Of a DNA stretch of 64,000 bases, positions 25,381 to 37,188 are shown piece by piece. Position 1 is the first letter of the stretch. Each line of letters begins with the position of its first letter. A model generated the notes under the pieces. The model saw only the letters and a list, made by a program, of their open reading frames with translations. It ran no database searches and had not been told where the DNA came from. The stretch lies in NCBI GenBank assembly GCA_944323935.1, contig CALUUJ010000007.1:1-64000 (forward strand). The letters are read 5' to 3'. Position numbers and translations under genes: made by a program. This DNA is from Candidatus Gastranaerophilales bacterium. Lineage in GTDB: Bacteria; Cyanobacteriota; Vampirovibrionia; Gastranaerophilales; Gastranaerophilaceae.

Positions 25381-26058
25381 TTATCCTCTGTTGCAAAATC
25401 TTTTTGTAATTAATTGAGGTCTTGTAATTGCTGAACCTATTACTACGCTATGGGCTCCAAGTTTAAATGCTTGATTTACTTCATTAGGTTCCCAAATTCT
25501 TCCTTCTAAGATAATAGGGCAATCAAGTTCTTTTACCAGCTTTTCTAAAAGTTCAAAATCAGGACCTTCAATATTTTGATTTGAATATTGTGTGTAACCG
25601 GATAAAGTTGTTGAAATTATATCAAATCCCAATTCTCTTGCTTTTATTCCTTCTTCAAAAGTTGAAATATCCGCCATTGAAAGTTTATTATGTGATTTTA
25701 TAAAATTTACGATTTCTTTTAAACTTTCTTTTGGTCTTGGTCTTTGGGTTGCATCGGTTGCTATTATGTCAGCATTCGCTTTAATAAGTTCATTAACTTC
25801 TTTGAGCGTTGGTGTTATATAAACTATTTCTTTCCAGTTATCAGGTAATTTATCAGGTTTTGTTAACCCAATTATCGGAATATCAAATAATTTCTTTGCA
25901 TTTTTTACGTCTCTTGCTCCAGCCAGACGTAAACCCTTAGCACCTCCATTAACCACAGATTTCATCATTGCAATTATGCAAGATTCCTCGTACAATGGTT
26001 CATTCGGCATTGCTTGTACTGATACTATTATTTGATTTTTAAGTTTTTCTAATATCAC
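25381..26058 (-). CDS. nanE: N-acetylmannosamine-6-phosphate 2-epimerase
   Basis: 225 residues, a TIM-barrel NanE. Landmarks are IIVSVQAMPNEPL, GGAKGLRLAGARDVKNAKK, IGLTKPD, IIATDATQRPRP, TTLSGYT and VVIGSAITRP. It converts ManNAc-6-P to GlcNAc-6-P, feeding amino-sugar catabolism or cell wall precursors. It is directly followed by the ROK kinase. Divergent from dnaK across a 188-base AT-rich spacer. Confidence 0.93.
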   Translation of the reverse strand: MILEKLKNQIIVSVQAMPNEPLYEESCIIAMMKSVVNGGAKGLRLAGARDVKNAKKLFDIPIIGLTKPDKLPDNWKEIVYITPTLKEVNELIKANADIIATDATQRPRPKESLKEIVNFIKSHNKLSMADISTFEEGIKARELGFDIISTTLSGYTQYSNQNIEGPDFELLEKLVKELDCPIILEGRIWEPNEVNQAFKLGAHSVVIGSAITRPQLITKRFCNRG

Positions 26059-26219
26059 AATAACTTAATTATATTCATAATAAATTCTCTTGCAACAATA
26101 TTATATATATTCTTAATTTTAGATTTTACAAAATTGAATTATTAATTTTTTGTTTATTTTTTCAAGAAATTTGAAAATAGGTGTTATAAAAAAAATAGTA
26201 AATAAAGTAATTAAAATAA

Positions 26220-28085
<1,866 letters not shown>

Positions 28086-28101
28086 TTCTTTAATACAGAT
28101 G

Positions 28102-28135
28102 AAAAAAGACTCGATTAATAAATCGAGTCTTTTTT
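28102..28135. terminator. bidirectional intrinsic terminator after dnaK
   Basis: A perfect 15-pair stem: AAAAAAGACTCGATT (28102-28116) and its complement (28121-28135) with a four-base loop. It also serves the convergent GH13 gene. Confidence 0.92.
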
Positions 28136-28148
28136 ATTATTAAATTTT

Positions 28149-30188
28149 TTATTTGAAACTCAACCACATTGTTTCATAAGGTTTTAGTTTTATTATTAAT
28201 TTCTTATTCTCAATAATAAAAATTTTGGGTTCTTTTGTTATTAGTTCTTGCATTTTTATTTCGGTATCTGTTTCATTTAAATTAAGATGATTAGTATCTA
28301 ATTCAGCAAAAACTTTTTTATCAGATAAATTATTAACCATCAGAATTTTATCATGCTTACCTGTTCTCAAATAAGAAAATACTTGTGGTTTGTCTGATTT
28401 AACTTCTATAAAATCACCACGTGAAATTGTATTGTAATTCTTTCTGACTTCAATTAAGCGTTTAACATTTTTATATATTCTGCTATTAAAATTATTATTT
28501 CTATACATTGCTCGGTAAAATGTATTTCTTTTGATTGCGCCTCTATGGATATCTCTGCTGTCAAAATATGAAAGCATTTCTGAGTTTTTATTTTTCTTTT
28601 TATCTCTTCTTTCTCTTATTTTTGCCCATCTTTGAGCGTATGAGAAATTATTTTGGCTTCCTATTTCATCTCCGTAATATATAATTGGAATACCTTTTAA
28701 AGATAAAAGTATTGCAAATGTCATATTAATTCTATCAATGTCATTATCGAGGAAGTTTGCCAATCTTCCGCTTATTCCAAATCCCTTACGGAATTCTGCA
28801 CCTTTATCAGCTAAATCTTCATATAACAATTCTCTTGTTTCTTTATTAACCATTTCAAGTGTTAATTCATCGTGGACTCTTAAAAATACTGCCCAGCTTG
28901 CACTATCCGGAATTTGTGGAGTTTTTTTATGAGTTTTCCAAAAATATGAATTATTTCCTGATACTACAGTTGCCCATATTGCAGGCATATATGGAAAATG
29001 ATATGCAATTTGAGCTTCATTTGTTCTGATAAGTTCTTTTATTTTGTTATTAATGTTTATTTCCACTTTTCTTTCAGTCCCAAAATATGGGAGTAATTTT
29101 TTTGGTGGTTGGCATGCTTCTACTTGAATAACGCTTCTTGGTGCTGTTTCTTGTAAGAACGTACTTAAAATTTTTATTATCTCGTGAGTTTTGGGCAAGT
29201 TTTCTGCATTTGTTCCTTCTTCTTTAATTAAATACGGAATTGCATCCATTCTGAATATATCAATACCAAGGTTTGCCCAAAATGCTATAGTTTCAAGGTT
29301 GTAATAAAGTACTTTTGGATTTTCCCAGTTTATATCAAGCTGAAAAGGATAAAATGTATGGTAGAAATAATAATCCTTGCCGTCAATTGTTACTTTCCTA
29401 TAATTAGATTCTGTTATTTCAGGGAAAATAAGTCTTCTTTTGGATATTTTACCGCTGTCGTGTTTATATTCAGCTATGTAGCCTATTTTCTCATCTTTAT
29501 ATACTTTTTTTTCAGGTTCTTTTTCTGATACAACAAAATAATTAAGTTTATCTAAATCTCCATTTTGTGCGTCTTTAAACCACTCGTGTTGTTCTGAAAA
29601 ATGGTTTAATACTAAATCTGATTTGATTTTAAATCCTTGTCTTTTGGCTTCTGTAATAAATAATATGAATTCTTGCATACCGCCAAGATCTTTTCTAACA
29701 TCACGAGGATTTTTTACATCAAAACCGGCATCACCCATTGGGGAATCTGCAAATGGAAGCATATATATTGTTGTTACGCCTAAATCTCTCAAATATCGAA
29801 GCATTTTTACCGATTTATAAAAAGTATTTGGGCTCATATCATCATCAACACCGAATTGATCTACATAAAACATGTATATAATTTCATCTTTGTACCAGTC
29901 ATTACTTCTGTTTAAATCTTCTTGTTTTAATTTTTCACTTCTTTTATATCTGGTTTCTTTTATTATCTTCAATATATTTACATATATTTCATCAACTTGT
30001 TCTTCTCCATATACTTTAGCTATAGAAGCTTTGAGTTTTTTCTCAACATCTGCAGATACAATATTTTCTGTTTGAATTGAATCAATAATCTTTGGATTTG
30101 TTATAAATCCATTGTTAAATGAAAATGCAGGAGCTGTATAATTAAAAAGAACAGATAATACTAGAATAGATATTAGAAGTTTTTTCAT
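28149..30188 (-). CDS. secreted glycoside hydrolase family 13 (alpha-amylase family)
   Basis: 679 residues. A signal peptide (1-23) is followed by a helical region and the GH13 barrel. Conserved regions are seen in order: DLVLNHFSEQH (191-201), GIDIFRMDAIPY with nucleophile D315, VIQVEACQ with acid/base E357, and FLRVHDE with D440. A C-terminal beta domain ends at about 679. The overall pattern resembles trehalose synthase/amylosucrase-type members rather than classical amylase. It should cleave or rearrange alpha-glucosides outside the cytoplasmic membrane. The exact substrate is not readable. Confidence 0.9.
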   Translation of the reverse strand: MKKLLISILVLSVLFNYTAPAFSFNNGFITNPKIIDSIQTENIVSADVEKKLKASIAKVYGEEQVDEIYVNILKIIKETRYKRSEKLKQEDLNRSNDWYKDEIIYMFYVDQFGVDDDMSPNTFYKSVKMLRYLRDLGVTTIYMLPFADSPMGDAGFDVKNPRDVRKDLGGMQEFILFITEAKRQGFKIKSDLVLNHFSEQHEWFKDAQNGDLDKLNYFVVSEKEPEKKVYKDEKIGYIAEYKHDSGKISKRRLIFPEITESNYRKVTIDGKDYYFYHTFYPFQLDINWENPKVLYYNLETIAFWANLGIDIFRMDAIPYLIKEEGTNAENLPKTHEIIKILSTFLQETAPRSVIQVEACQPPKKLLPYFGTERKVEININNKIKELIRTNEAQIAYHFPYMPAIWATVVSGNNSYFWKTHKKTPQIPDSASWAVFLRVHDELTLEMVNKETRELLYEDLADKGAEFRKGFGISGRLANFLDNDIDRINMTFAILLSLKGIPIIYYGDEIGSQNNFSYAQRWAKIRERRDKKKNKNSEMLSYFDSRDIHRGAIKRNTFYRAMYRNNNFNSRIYKNVKRLIEVRKNYNTISRGDFIEVKSDKPQVFSYLRTGKHDKILMVNNLSDKKVFAELDTNHLNLNETDTEIKMQELITKEPKIFIIENKKLIIKLKPYETMWLSFK

Positions 30189-30212
30189 TATATATACCTT
30201 CCTATTTAATAT

Positions 30213-31727
30213 TTATTTCATATTTTCCATAATATTTAAGCCGTTAAATATAGCTTTTAAGTTTGCCATAACTGTACTTTCATCACATCCTCTTGATATT
30301 ATGGTTTGCCCATTTGGTGCTTTAAAGTGCATAATAGTCATAGCAGATGCATCAGAACCCATATTTAATGCTTTTTGTTCATAGTTTAAAAATTCACAAT
30401 CAAAACCTGCTTTTTGAATAGCTTTAATACAAGCATCGACAGGTCCGTTACCATAAACTTCAACATTATATTCTTTATCATTGTATTTAAAGTGTAACAG
30501 AGCATTTTCTGTTTCAGTTTTATCAAGACTGCATAATTTGAATGCTCCTTTGACATTAAGAACATTATTATAATAAATATCAATAACGTTTCTTGTTGAA
30601 AGTTCACCGATTTTTTCTGCTTCTGCTTTTGCAACAGGTGCTATTCTTTGAGCTTCTGATATTGTTATTGGGTATCCTGCATCGGTTATTATTTCGAAAA
30701 TTGCTGTTTTACCTGATTGAGAAGTGAATCCTAATTTTTCGTCATCTTTTCTTCCTATTAAAGATGGATGAATAGGTCTATATGCGCCTTTTTGCATATC
30801 TTTTGTTTTTATTGCTCCATCTTGATGAATTCCGCTTCTGTGTGCAAGTGCTTCAGGCCCTATTAATGCTGCTTTTTCGTATATTTTCACGTTTGACATA
30901 TCAGAAACAATTAATGCTGTTTCATATATTTTATCAAGATTTAAAGGAACATTAACGCCTGAATTATGAAGTGCTATAGCTACTTCATACAAATTTGTAT
31001 TTCCTGCACGTTCTCCTAAACCGTTTAATGCGCATTCAAGCTGGATTGCACCTGCAAAATAGCTTTCAACTGTTGTAGCTGTAGCCATTCCTAAATCATT
31101 ATGATTATGAACAGCTATTATAATATCTTTAGGTAGTGAATTATAAACTTTTTCAACCAAATCTACAAATTTTTTAGGTCTCACTCTTTCAACTGTATTT
31201 GGCAAATTGATTACATTAGCACCGGCTTTTACAACTTCTTTTAATGTATCTATTACAAAATCAATATTTTCATGGCAGTCTCCAAAATGTTCTACAGAAA
31301 ACTGAACTTCTCCTTTTTTGCCCATTATTTTTCTTGCAAAAGTTACACCTTCAATTGCTTGTTTTCTTACTTCTTGTGGTGATTTGTTGAGAACATATTC
31401 CATATTAAATGGACTCATTGCAATAAATGTATGTACTCTTTGCTTTTCTGCTGCTTTGATTGAGTCAGCTGCTTTTATAATGTCATTTTCAACACATCTT
31501 GCAAGGGCTGAAATAACTACGTTATCAGGTGCTATTTGAGCTAATTTTGAGCAAGCTTCAAAATCCATTTCAGATGCTGCTGCAAAACCCACTTCTACAC
31601 CTTGTATTCCGAGTTCTATCAAATGATTAAAAATTATTTCTTTTTCATTTGTATTCCAAGGTTTTTTAAGAGATTGATTACCGTCTCTTAAAGTAATATC
31701 ATAAAAAAACGGTTGTCTTTTCTCCAT
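30213..31727 (-). CDS. leuA: 2-isopropylmalate synthase
   Basis: 504 residues from the ATG at 31727. That start has AAGGAGA five to six bases upstream; a longer frame from 31748 would place the ribosome site inside codons, so I rejected it. The DRE-TIM barrel has YDITLRDGNQS, metal ligands in HNHND, and GLGERAGNTNLYEVAIAL. The C-terminal leucine-binding regulatory domain ends with a DESTVMANLKAIF segment. It condenses acetyl-CoA with 2-oxoisovalerate for leucine. Citramalate and homocitrate synthases are close relatives. No other leu genes are near. Confidence 0.87.
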   Translation of the reverse strand: MEKRQPFFYDITLRDGNQSLKKPWNTNEKEIIFNHLIELGIQGVEVGFAAASEMDFEACSKLAQIAPDNVVISALARCVENDIIKAADSIKAAEKQRVHTFIAMSPFNMEYVLNKSPQEVRKQAIEGVTFARKIMGKKGEVQFSVEHFGDCHENIDFVIDTLKEVVKAGANVINLPNTVERVRPKKFVDLVEKVYNSLPKDIIIAVHNHNDLGMATATTVESYFAGAIQLECALNGLGERAGNTNLYEVAIALHNSGVNVPLNLDKIYETALIVSDMSNVKIYEKAALIGPEALAHRSGIHQDGAIKTKDMQKGAYRPIHPSLIGRKDDEKLGFTSQSGKTAIFEIITDAGYPITISEAQRIAPVAKAEAEKIGELSTRNVIDIYYNNVLNVKGAFKLCSLDKTETENALLHFKYNDKEYNVEVYGNGPVDACIKAIQKAGFDCEFLNYEQKALNMGSDASAMTIMHFKAPNGQTIISRGCDESTVMANLKAIFNGLNIMENMK

Positions 31728-31838
31728 TAATAATCTCCTTTTAATCATTTATAGAACAAATTTTAGTTTCATTCAGCTACAATGTAATTTACTATAAGAG
31801 AATTTTAAAATAAATATTTATTAACGAAAAATTTACAG

Positions 31839-32828
31839 CTATAATTCTATTTTTTCAATTAATTTAGGTATTAATAAATCCCAAGCTTTTTCGGATGGAT
31901 GATATTTGTCTTCGCATGTATCTTCTGATGCATACTTATATTTTCTTCCTATTAAGTCTGAAGAATTTATTATTATAATTCCTTGCTTTTTTAAATTTTC
32001 CCATATCTTTTCGTTTTCGTATTCTTCTGCTAAATCTTCTTCTGTTTCATATCTTAATATTATAAATTTTATATTAGGATATTTTTTCTTTAGTATTTTA
32101 AAACTTTCTGAAAATATGTAATATGCTAATATGTTATTTTGTTTTTTTGTGCTTGGTTCAAAATCATTTCTTTTTGTATCTATTTGGTAGTATATACTGC
32201 TAACCAAAAAAGATTTTGAAAATAAATTAAGTGGAATATATCTTTTTTTAAGCTTGCTATTCTTTAATTCGTATTGTAGATTTATACCACTTTCCATCAT
32301 TGGGCTCGGAAATATATATTTTTGCAAACGTCCAAAATGATCAGGAATAATAGTGTATATTGCATATTTTGGTTCTTCTTTTATTAAGTTATAAAAATTA
32401 TTATTTTGCAGAAGTGATAACATATGTTGAATACCGGATGCACAAATTCCAAAGTTATATACATTTATATTTAATTTTTTTGCTAATTTATTACTTAATG
32501 TTTCTTCGTCAGATAATTGTGCCCCAAACGTATATGAACAACCGAAAAAAATAATTGATTTATTATTATAATTTTTGTTGTAAATATTATTTCTAAAATA
32601 ATTGAAATTATTTTTATTTATTTTTTGAAATATATAACTTTGTGGCGAATAATTACTTTTATAATTATCAATATAAGAGATAGGAGGATATAATTTTAAA
32701 CTTTCAGAGTCTAAATTTTTAATGTAATCCTGTTTAAATTTTAAATAAATAGAATAATCAGCTATAAATATAATTATTACTAGTAATATAATATTTAATA
32801 TTATAATTTTTATTATGTTTTTTTTCAT
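31839..32828 (-). CDS. SGNH-hydrolase-like protein, membrane-anchored (paralogue A)
   Basis: 329 residues. Membrane anchor at about 7-28, so the catalytic part is outside the membrane. The nucleophile block is FFGCSYTFG, the second block NFGICASGIQHM, and the third IPDHFGR. The catalytic Asp-x-x-His is DKYHPSEKAWDLLIP near the end. It is a full paralogue of the products at 38017 and 38986. SGNH enzymes of this layout often add or remove acetyl/acyl groups on surface glycans; the substrate is unknown. Asn/Lys/Ile content is very high. Monocistronic. Confidence 0.75.
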   Translation of the reverse strand: MKKNIIKIIILNIILLVIIIFIADYSIYLKFKQDYIKNLDSESLKLYPPISYIDNYKSNYSPQSYIFQKINKNNFNYFRNNIYNKNYNNKSIIFFGCSYTFGAQLSDEETLSNKLAKKLNINVYNFGICASGIQHMLSLLQNNNFYNLIKEEPKYAIYTIIPDHFGRLQKYIFPSPMMESGINLQYELKNSKLKKRYIPLNLFSKSFLVSSIYYQIDTKRNDFEPSTKKQNNILAYYIFSESFKILKKKYPNIKFIILRYETEEDLAEEYENEKIWENLKKQGIIIINSSDLIGRKYKYASEDTCEDKYHPSEKAWDLLIPKLIEKIEL

Positions 32829-32921
32829 TGTTCTTTTTAATATTCGTTATTTTATATAATATTTAGATTTTATCTTAAATAATATTTATTATAATATATT
32901 TAAAGTGAAAAAGGAATAATT

Positions 32922-34214
32922 ATGATTGAAAGATATTCTAGAGAAGAAATGAGTAAAATTTGGGAGCTTGATTCTAAGTTCAAATATTATCTTGATGTCG
33001 AGCTTGCTGTATGCAGAGCTTATAATAAACTCGGTAAAATATCTCAAGTAGTTTTGGATGATATTATTTCAAAAGCTTCTTTTTCAGTTGATAGGATTGA
33101 TGAAATAGAAAAAGAAGTTCATCATGATTTAATTGCTTTTTTAACAAATGTAAATGAAAATGTAGGAGAAAATTCCCGTTATATTCATATGGGAATGACC
33201 AGTAGTGATGTTATTGATACTGCCTTAGCACTTCAAATGCAAGATGCAGGTAAGATTATTCTTAAAGATTTAGATAATTTAATAGCAGCAATAAAAGAAA
33301 AAGCGAAAGAACATAAAACAACTATATGTATAGGTCGTTCTCACGGTGTGCATGCTGAACCAATGACTTTTGGTGTTAAATTATGCGGTTGGATAGATTT
33401 ATTTGAACGTAATAAAAGAAATTTTGAAAAGGCATTGGAAGAATCAAAGGTTGGTCAAATCTCAGGACCTGTCGGAACATACAGTAATATTTCTCCTGAA
33501 ATTGAAAAAATAGCTTGTGAATTTTTAAATTTAAAGCCTGCTAAATTTTCAACTCAAGTAATAGCAAGAGATATCCACGCACAATATCATCAAGCTTTAG
33601 CTTTAATTGCTTCGGTTATTGAACAAGTTGCTGTTGAACTTAGACATCTTCAAAGAACTGAAGTTTTAGAAGTTGAGGAAGGTTTTTCTAAAGGACAAAA
33701 AGGTTCATCGGCTATGCCTCATAAGAAAAATCCGATATCAGGAGAAAACCTTTCGGGTTTAGCAAGAGTTGTCCGTTCAAATTCTGTTGCAGCTATGGAG
33801 AATATTCCTTTATGGCATGAAAGAGATATTTCTCATAGCAGTGTTGAAAGAATTATTTTTCCCGATTCAACCATTTTAATCGATTATATGTTATCACGTC
33901 TTGAAAGAACGATTAAAAATCTTGTTGTACATGAAGATAATATGTTAAAAAATACCAATCTTTTCGGCGGTATAGTTTTTTCTCAAAAAGTATTATTAAA
34001 GTTATGTTCCAAAGGTTTGCTTAGAGAAGATGCATATAAAATTGTACAAAGAAATGCACTGGATGCCTTTAATAATAATGGAAGTTTTATTGATAATCTT
34101 ATGAAGGATAAAGATGTACTTTCTAAACTAAATAAAGAAGAAATTGAAAGTTGTTTTGATATTAATGATTATCTTCATAATATTGATGAAATTTATAGAA
34201 GGTTTGGAATATAA
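32922..34214 (+). CDS. purB: adenylosuccinate lyase
   Basis: 430 residues, of the short Bacillus-type class. Motifs include RYSREEMSKIW, HVGMTSSDVIDTA-like HMGMTSSDVIDTA, GRSHGVHAEP, and the superfamily signature SSAMPHKKNP. It acts twice in purine synthesis (SAICAR to AICAR, and adenylosuccinate to AMP). Ribosome site AAAGGA. It is convergent with the DUF2997 gene, leaving 13 bases between their stops and no clear terminator. Confidence 0.96.
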   Translation: MIERYSREEMSKIWELDSKFKYYLDVELAVCRAYNKLGKISQVVLDDIISKASFSVDRIDEIEKEVHHDLIAFLTNVNENVGENSRYIHMGMTSSDVIDTALALQMQDAGKIILKDLDNLIAAIKEKAKEHKTTICIGRSHGVHAEPMTFGVKLCGWIDLFERNKRNFEKALEESKVGQISGPVGTYSNISPEIEKIACEFLNLKPAKFSTQVIARDIHAQYHQALALIASVIEQVAVELRHLQRTEVLEVEEGFSKGQKGSSAMPHKKNPISGENLSGLARVVRSNSVAAMENIPLWHERDISHSSVERIIFPDSTILIDYMLSRLERTIKNLVVHEDNMLKNTNLFGGIVFSQKVLLKLCSKGLLREDAYKIVQRNALDAFNNNGSFIDNLMKDKDVLSKLNKEEIESCFDINDYLHNIDEIYRRFGI

Positions 34215-34227
34215 AATAAAATTTTTA

Positions 34228-34437
34228 TTAATCAGTTCGAATATTATAATTTTCTATGTCTATATCTTCTTCTTGTTCATAATATTCTTCTGTGAATTTT
34301 TGCTCTGTAATTTTTATATCGGCAATACTTTCCATTAAAGGAATATACTCAAGACATTTTTGTCCTTTTATTCCTATAGTTTCCATCTGAATCTCTCCAT
34401 TAGGCAAAAGTTTTATTTTTAATTGCTTTTTTGTCAT
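34228..34437 (-). CDS. DUF2997 family protein
   Basis: 69 residues. The sequence follows the DUF2997 plan: IKLLPNGEIQMETIGIKGQKCLE, then a helix and a TEEYYEQ segment. In cyanobacteria such small proteins are encoded beside DUF1257 and a Ycf46-like ATPase (known co-occurrence); no function is established to my knowledge. Here it is the last gene of that set, two bases after the DUF1257 stop. A single conserved Cys in GQKC could be a modification or ligand site (inference). Confidence 0.85.
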   Translation of the reverse strand: MTKKQLKIKLLPNGEIQMETIGIKGQKCLEYIPLMESIADIKITEQKFTEEYYEQEEDIDIENYNIRTD

Positions 34438-34439
34438 TC

Positions 34440-34907
34440 TTACTCCAAGTTAACAGTTAAAACTATAGTATTATCTTCAAAAACTTCTTCATCTTCTATT
34501 TCAAGGTTTTGTTCTTTTAACCGTTCTTTTATCTTATTATATGAAGCTTCTTGTGTGTTTATTGTGTATTGCGAACTTATATTATTTACAAATTCTTTTA
34601 TATTCTTTTGTTCACAGCAAGATATTTTTAATTTATAAGGTTTTTGATCATCATCTCTAAAAAATTCAAGATAATAGTTTTCAAAGTCACAAAGTATTTT
34701 GTCATTTTTTTCTACAATATTTTGGGCATTGTGTTCAATAAGGGTTTTCAATAAAACAGTTTTGTTTATTATAATTGTATTGAAATTAATTTCCATATAA
34801 TGCTTATTACTTGCTTCACTACATTTGTGGTATTTTATTGCACCTGTTAGTTCAGGAACAATTTCTGATAATAATAAAATAGGAATTGATGTTACAGTAA
34901 TTGACAT
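34440..34907 (-). CDS. DUF1257 (Ycf35-like) family protein
   Basis: 155 residues. It opens with MSITVTSIPILL and closes with YNKIKERLKEQNLEIEDEEVFEDNTIVLTVN, the pattern of DUF1257/Ycf35 found in cyanobacteria and red-algal plastids. A middle segment has LEFFRDDD and a CC pair (ISCCEQ). No enzymatic motif is visible. It lies 9 bases after the AAA ATPase gene and two bases before DUF2997, which argues for a complex or shared pathway. Confidence 0.85.
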   Translation of the reverse strand: MSITVTSIPILLLSEIVPELTGAIKYHKCSEASNKHYMEINFNTIIINKTVLLKTLIEHNAQNIVEKNDKILCDFENYYLEFFRDDDQKPYKLKISCCEQKNIKEFVNNISSQYTINTQEASYNKIKERLKEQNLEIEDEEVFEDNTIVLTVNLE

Positions 34908-34916
34908 ATTAAACCC

Positions 34917-36539
34917 TTATATATCAAGTCTTCTTCCGCCTCTTGCAGTTGTTATATCATCTTCTTCATGAATAATATTTTTATATTTTTCTATATTTTC
35001 TTTAGAAGAAGCACATACAGCTCTTATATTTGCCCATTCTCTTATTGCAAGAATTTGCTCTTTCTGCGTTGTAGATAATGGCACGGTATTTATAATTGCC
35101 TTTTCAAAATCATTGGGTTCTAATGCTCTATTTTCAAAGAAGGCATCACATAATGCGGAAATAACAACTTGCTCGATTTCTGAACCTATGAAACCTTCTG
35201 TTTTTTGGGCTAATAAATTAATAAATTTATCATCGTCAGGTTTTATATTTCCGCAAACTTCAGCATCTTTTAATCTTTTACCTAAGTGAACTTTGAATAT
35301 TTCTTTACGCTCATTTAAAGTTGGTAAATCTACAAAGAATATTTCATCAAAACGACCTTTTCTTAAAAGCTCAGGCGGTAATTTGCTTATATCATTTGCT
35401 GTTGCAATGACAAATACAGGTGCTGTTTTTTCTTGCATCCATGTTAAAAATGTTCCGAAAATTCTTGAGGAAACACCACTATCATTACTTGAACCAACAC
35501 CATTTAATCCTTTTTCAATTTCGTCTACCCACAGAATTGAAGGTGCTACTGCTTCAACTGTGGCTATTGCTTTTCTCATATTTTCTTCCGAACTTCCTAC
35601 TAAACCGCTGAAGATTTTACCTAAATCAAGTCTTAAGAGAGGAAGCTGCCAAATTGTGCTCATTGCTTTTGCTGTTAAACTTTTTCCGCAGCCGGGAATT
35701 CCTGTTACAAGAACACCTTTTGGGGCTGGCAGACAATATTTTTTTGCTTTTTCCGACCAAGAATTATTTCTTTTTAATAACCATTTTTTTAAATTATCCA
35801 ATCCGCCTATATCATTAATGCTCATGTCACTTTGAACATATTCAAGTAAACCCGTTTTTCTTATAACTTGCATTTTCTCTTCAAGTATTACCTGAATATC
35901 ATTTTTGTTTAATGTTCCATCTTGAACCATTGCTAAAGCAAAAGCATTTTCTGCTTCCTGCATTGTTAAACCTAGTGCTGCTTTGCATAGTTTGTCTTTA
36001 TCTTCTTCTGTTAATTCATCAATATCTATGCGTCTGTTAACAGATAACATTCTGTTAAGTTTTTCTTTTATATCTTCCAGTTTTGGCAATGGAAAATCAT
36101 ATATTACGATATCCTTTTGAAGAGTGTCCGGAATAACTAAATCTGGAGATATAAAGATTATATTTTTTCTTGCTTTGCTTGTTTTTAATGTTGGAATTAA
36201 ATCTCTTAATGCACGTACAATAGTTGAATCTGCACTTTTATGTTTTATACCGAAAAATACATGAAAATCATATAGAATAAATACTGCATCTTTGTCATAT
36301 TTTTCTATATATTCAATTAATTTGTTTGGATTTGTTGTATTTAAAAGCGTGTCATTCCCGATTTTTAAACCTGTGGCTTGCGTCCATATAAATACTTCTC
36401 TTGTATATTTAATTTGTGTTTTACTTGTGACGATAGATTTTATATATTTTGTTGCTCTTTCTTCTTCATATGTAGCTATGTATATAAAAGGGAATCTTGC
36501 TTTTAAAAGATGTGATAGTTTCTTGGGATTAGTTTCCAT
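34917..36539 (-). CDS. Ycf46-like AAA+ ATPase
   Basis: 540 residues. Residues 8-150 form a degenerate N-terminal P-loop-like domain (FPFIYIATYEEERATKYI, VFILYDFHVFF). The active AAA module has Walker A GIPGCGKS (280-287), Walker B ILWVDEIEKG (335-344), the arginine-finger region LRKGRFDE and a sensor 2-type C-terminal lid. This two-part layout is that of cyanobacterial/plastid Ycf46, linked in cyanobacteria to CO2 use and photosynthesis. This organism shows no photosynthesis genes here, so the core role must be broader (inference). In a seven-gene operon. Confidence 0.92.
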   Translation of the reverse strand: METNPKKLSHLLKARFPFIYIATYEEERATKYIKSIVTSKTQIKYTREVFIWTQATGLKIGNDTLLNTTNPNKLIEYIEKYDKDAVFILYDFHVFFGIKHKSADSTIVRALRDLIPTLKTSKARKNIIFISPDLVIPDTLQKDIVIYDFPLPKLEDIKEKLNRMLSVNRRIDIDELTEEDKDKLCKAALGLTMQEAENAFALAMVQDGTLNKNDIQVILEEKMQVIRKTGLLEYVQSDMSINDIGGLDNLKKWLLKRNNSWSEKAKKYCLPAPKGVLVTGIPGCGKSLTAKAMSTIWQLPLLRLDLGKIFSGLVGSSEENMRKAIATVEAVAPSILWVDEIEKGLNGVGSSNDSGVSSRIFGTFLTWMQEKTAPVFVIATANDISKLPPELLRKGRFDEIFFVDLPTLNERKEIFKVHLGKRLKDAEVCGNIKPDDDKFINLLAQKTEGFIGSEIEQVVISALCDAFFENRALEPNDFEKAIINTVPLSTTQKEQILAIREWANIRAVCASSKENIEKYKNIIHEEDDITTARGGRRLDI

Positions 36540-36600
36540 TATTCATTTGCCTCTTTAATTTTTTTTCAATACTATCATATTTATCGGTTTCTTTCCAGTT

Positions 36601-37185
36601 TTAGTGAATGTTAAACATATCTAATTTATTTGTGATTTTTTCAAAATCACCCATTCCGTTGATAAAAATTATTCCGTTTTTATCAATGTTAATTTCTATC
36701 TTATTTTTATATTTGTTTATTATGTTTTTATCAAATCTGTCAGTAAGAAAATGATAATTTTGATTTTTCGAACCGACCCAAGGTCTTGAGTAATCTTTTT
36801 CTTCTTCTATATATTCTCCGTCAATTAATAAATCAATGTTTTTTAATATATTAGTATGTGTATTTTTTAAATCCTCTAAACGATTGCCAGTAAAACAAAC
36901 AACAGAAAGACCTGCTTCTTTTACTTTTGTGCATAAAAATTCAAGTGCTTCTGCTTGCTCAAAGGGTTCACCACCAAGAAAAGTTACTCCGTCTATATTT
37001 TTAGTGTTCAATATGTCTTTTAAAATATTTTCTGCTTCATATTCTGTTCCACTATTAAAATCCCAAGTGGCTTTTGCCCAGCAATTTTTACAATGTCTTG
37101 AACAACCTTGAAACCATATACAATATCTTGTTTTTGGACCTTCTGCTTTTGTATTTTTAATAATTTTATGTATACGAACTTTCAT
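36601..37185 (-). CDS. radical SAM protein, NrdG/activase-like
   Basis: 194 residues. The radical SAM cluster motif is CSRHCKNC (CxxxCxxC) inside WFQGCSRHCKNCW, with the SAM-binding FLGGEPFEQ. Size and the single 4Fe-4S motif match glycyl-radical-enzyme activases such as NrdG, but no anaerobic ribonucleotide reductase (nrdD) is adjacent. Placement just upstream of Ycf46-like, DUF1257 and DUF2997 genes suggests a dedicated role in that system. The C-terminal 50 residues (NKIEINIDKNGIIFINGMG onward) are extra to minimal activases. Confidence 0.88.
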   Translation of the reverse strand: MKVRIHKIIKNTKAEGPKTRYCIWFQGCSRHCKNCWAKATWDFNSGTEYEAENILKDILNTKNIDGVTFLGGEPFEQAEALEFLCTKVKEAGLSVVCFTGNRLEDLKNTHTNILKNIDLLIDGEYIEEEKDYSRPWVGSKNQNYHFLTDRFDKNIINKYKNKIEINIDKNGIIFINGMGDFEKITNKLDMFNIH

Positions 37186-37188
37186 TTA

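Noticed and set aside
35293-35835. Plus-strand 180-residue frame
   Set aside because: Antisense to the AAA module of the Ycf46-like ATPase; no independent evidence.
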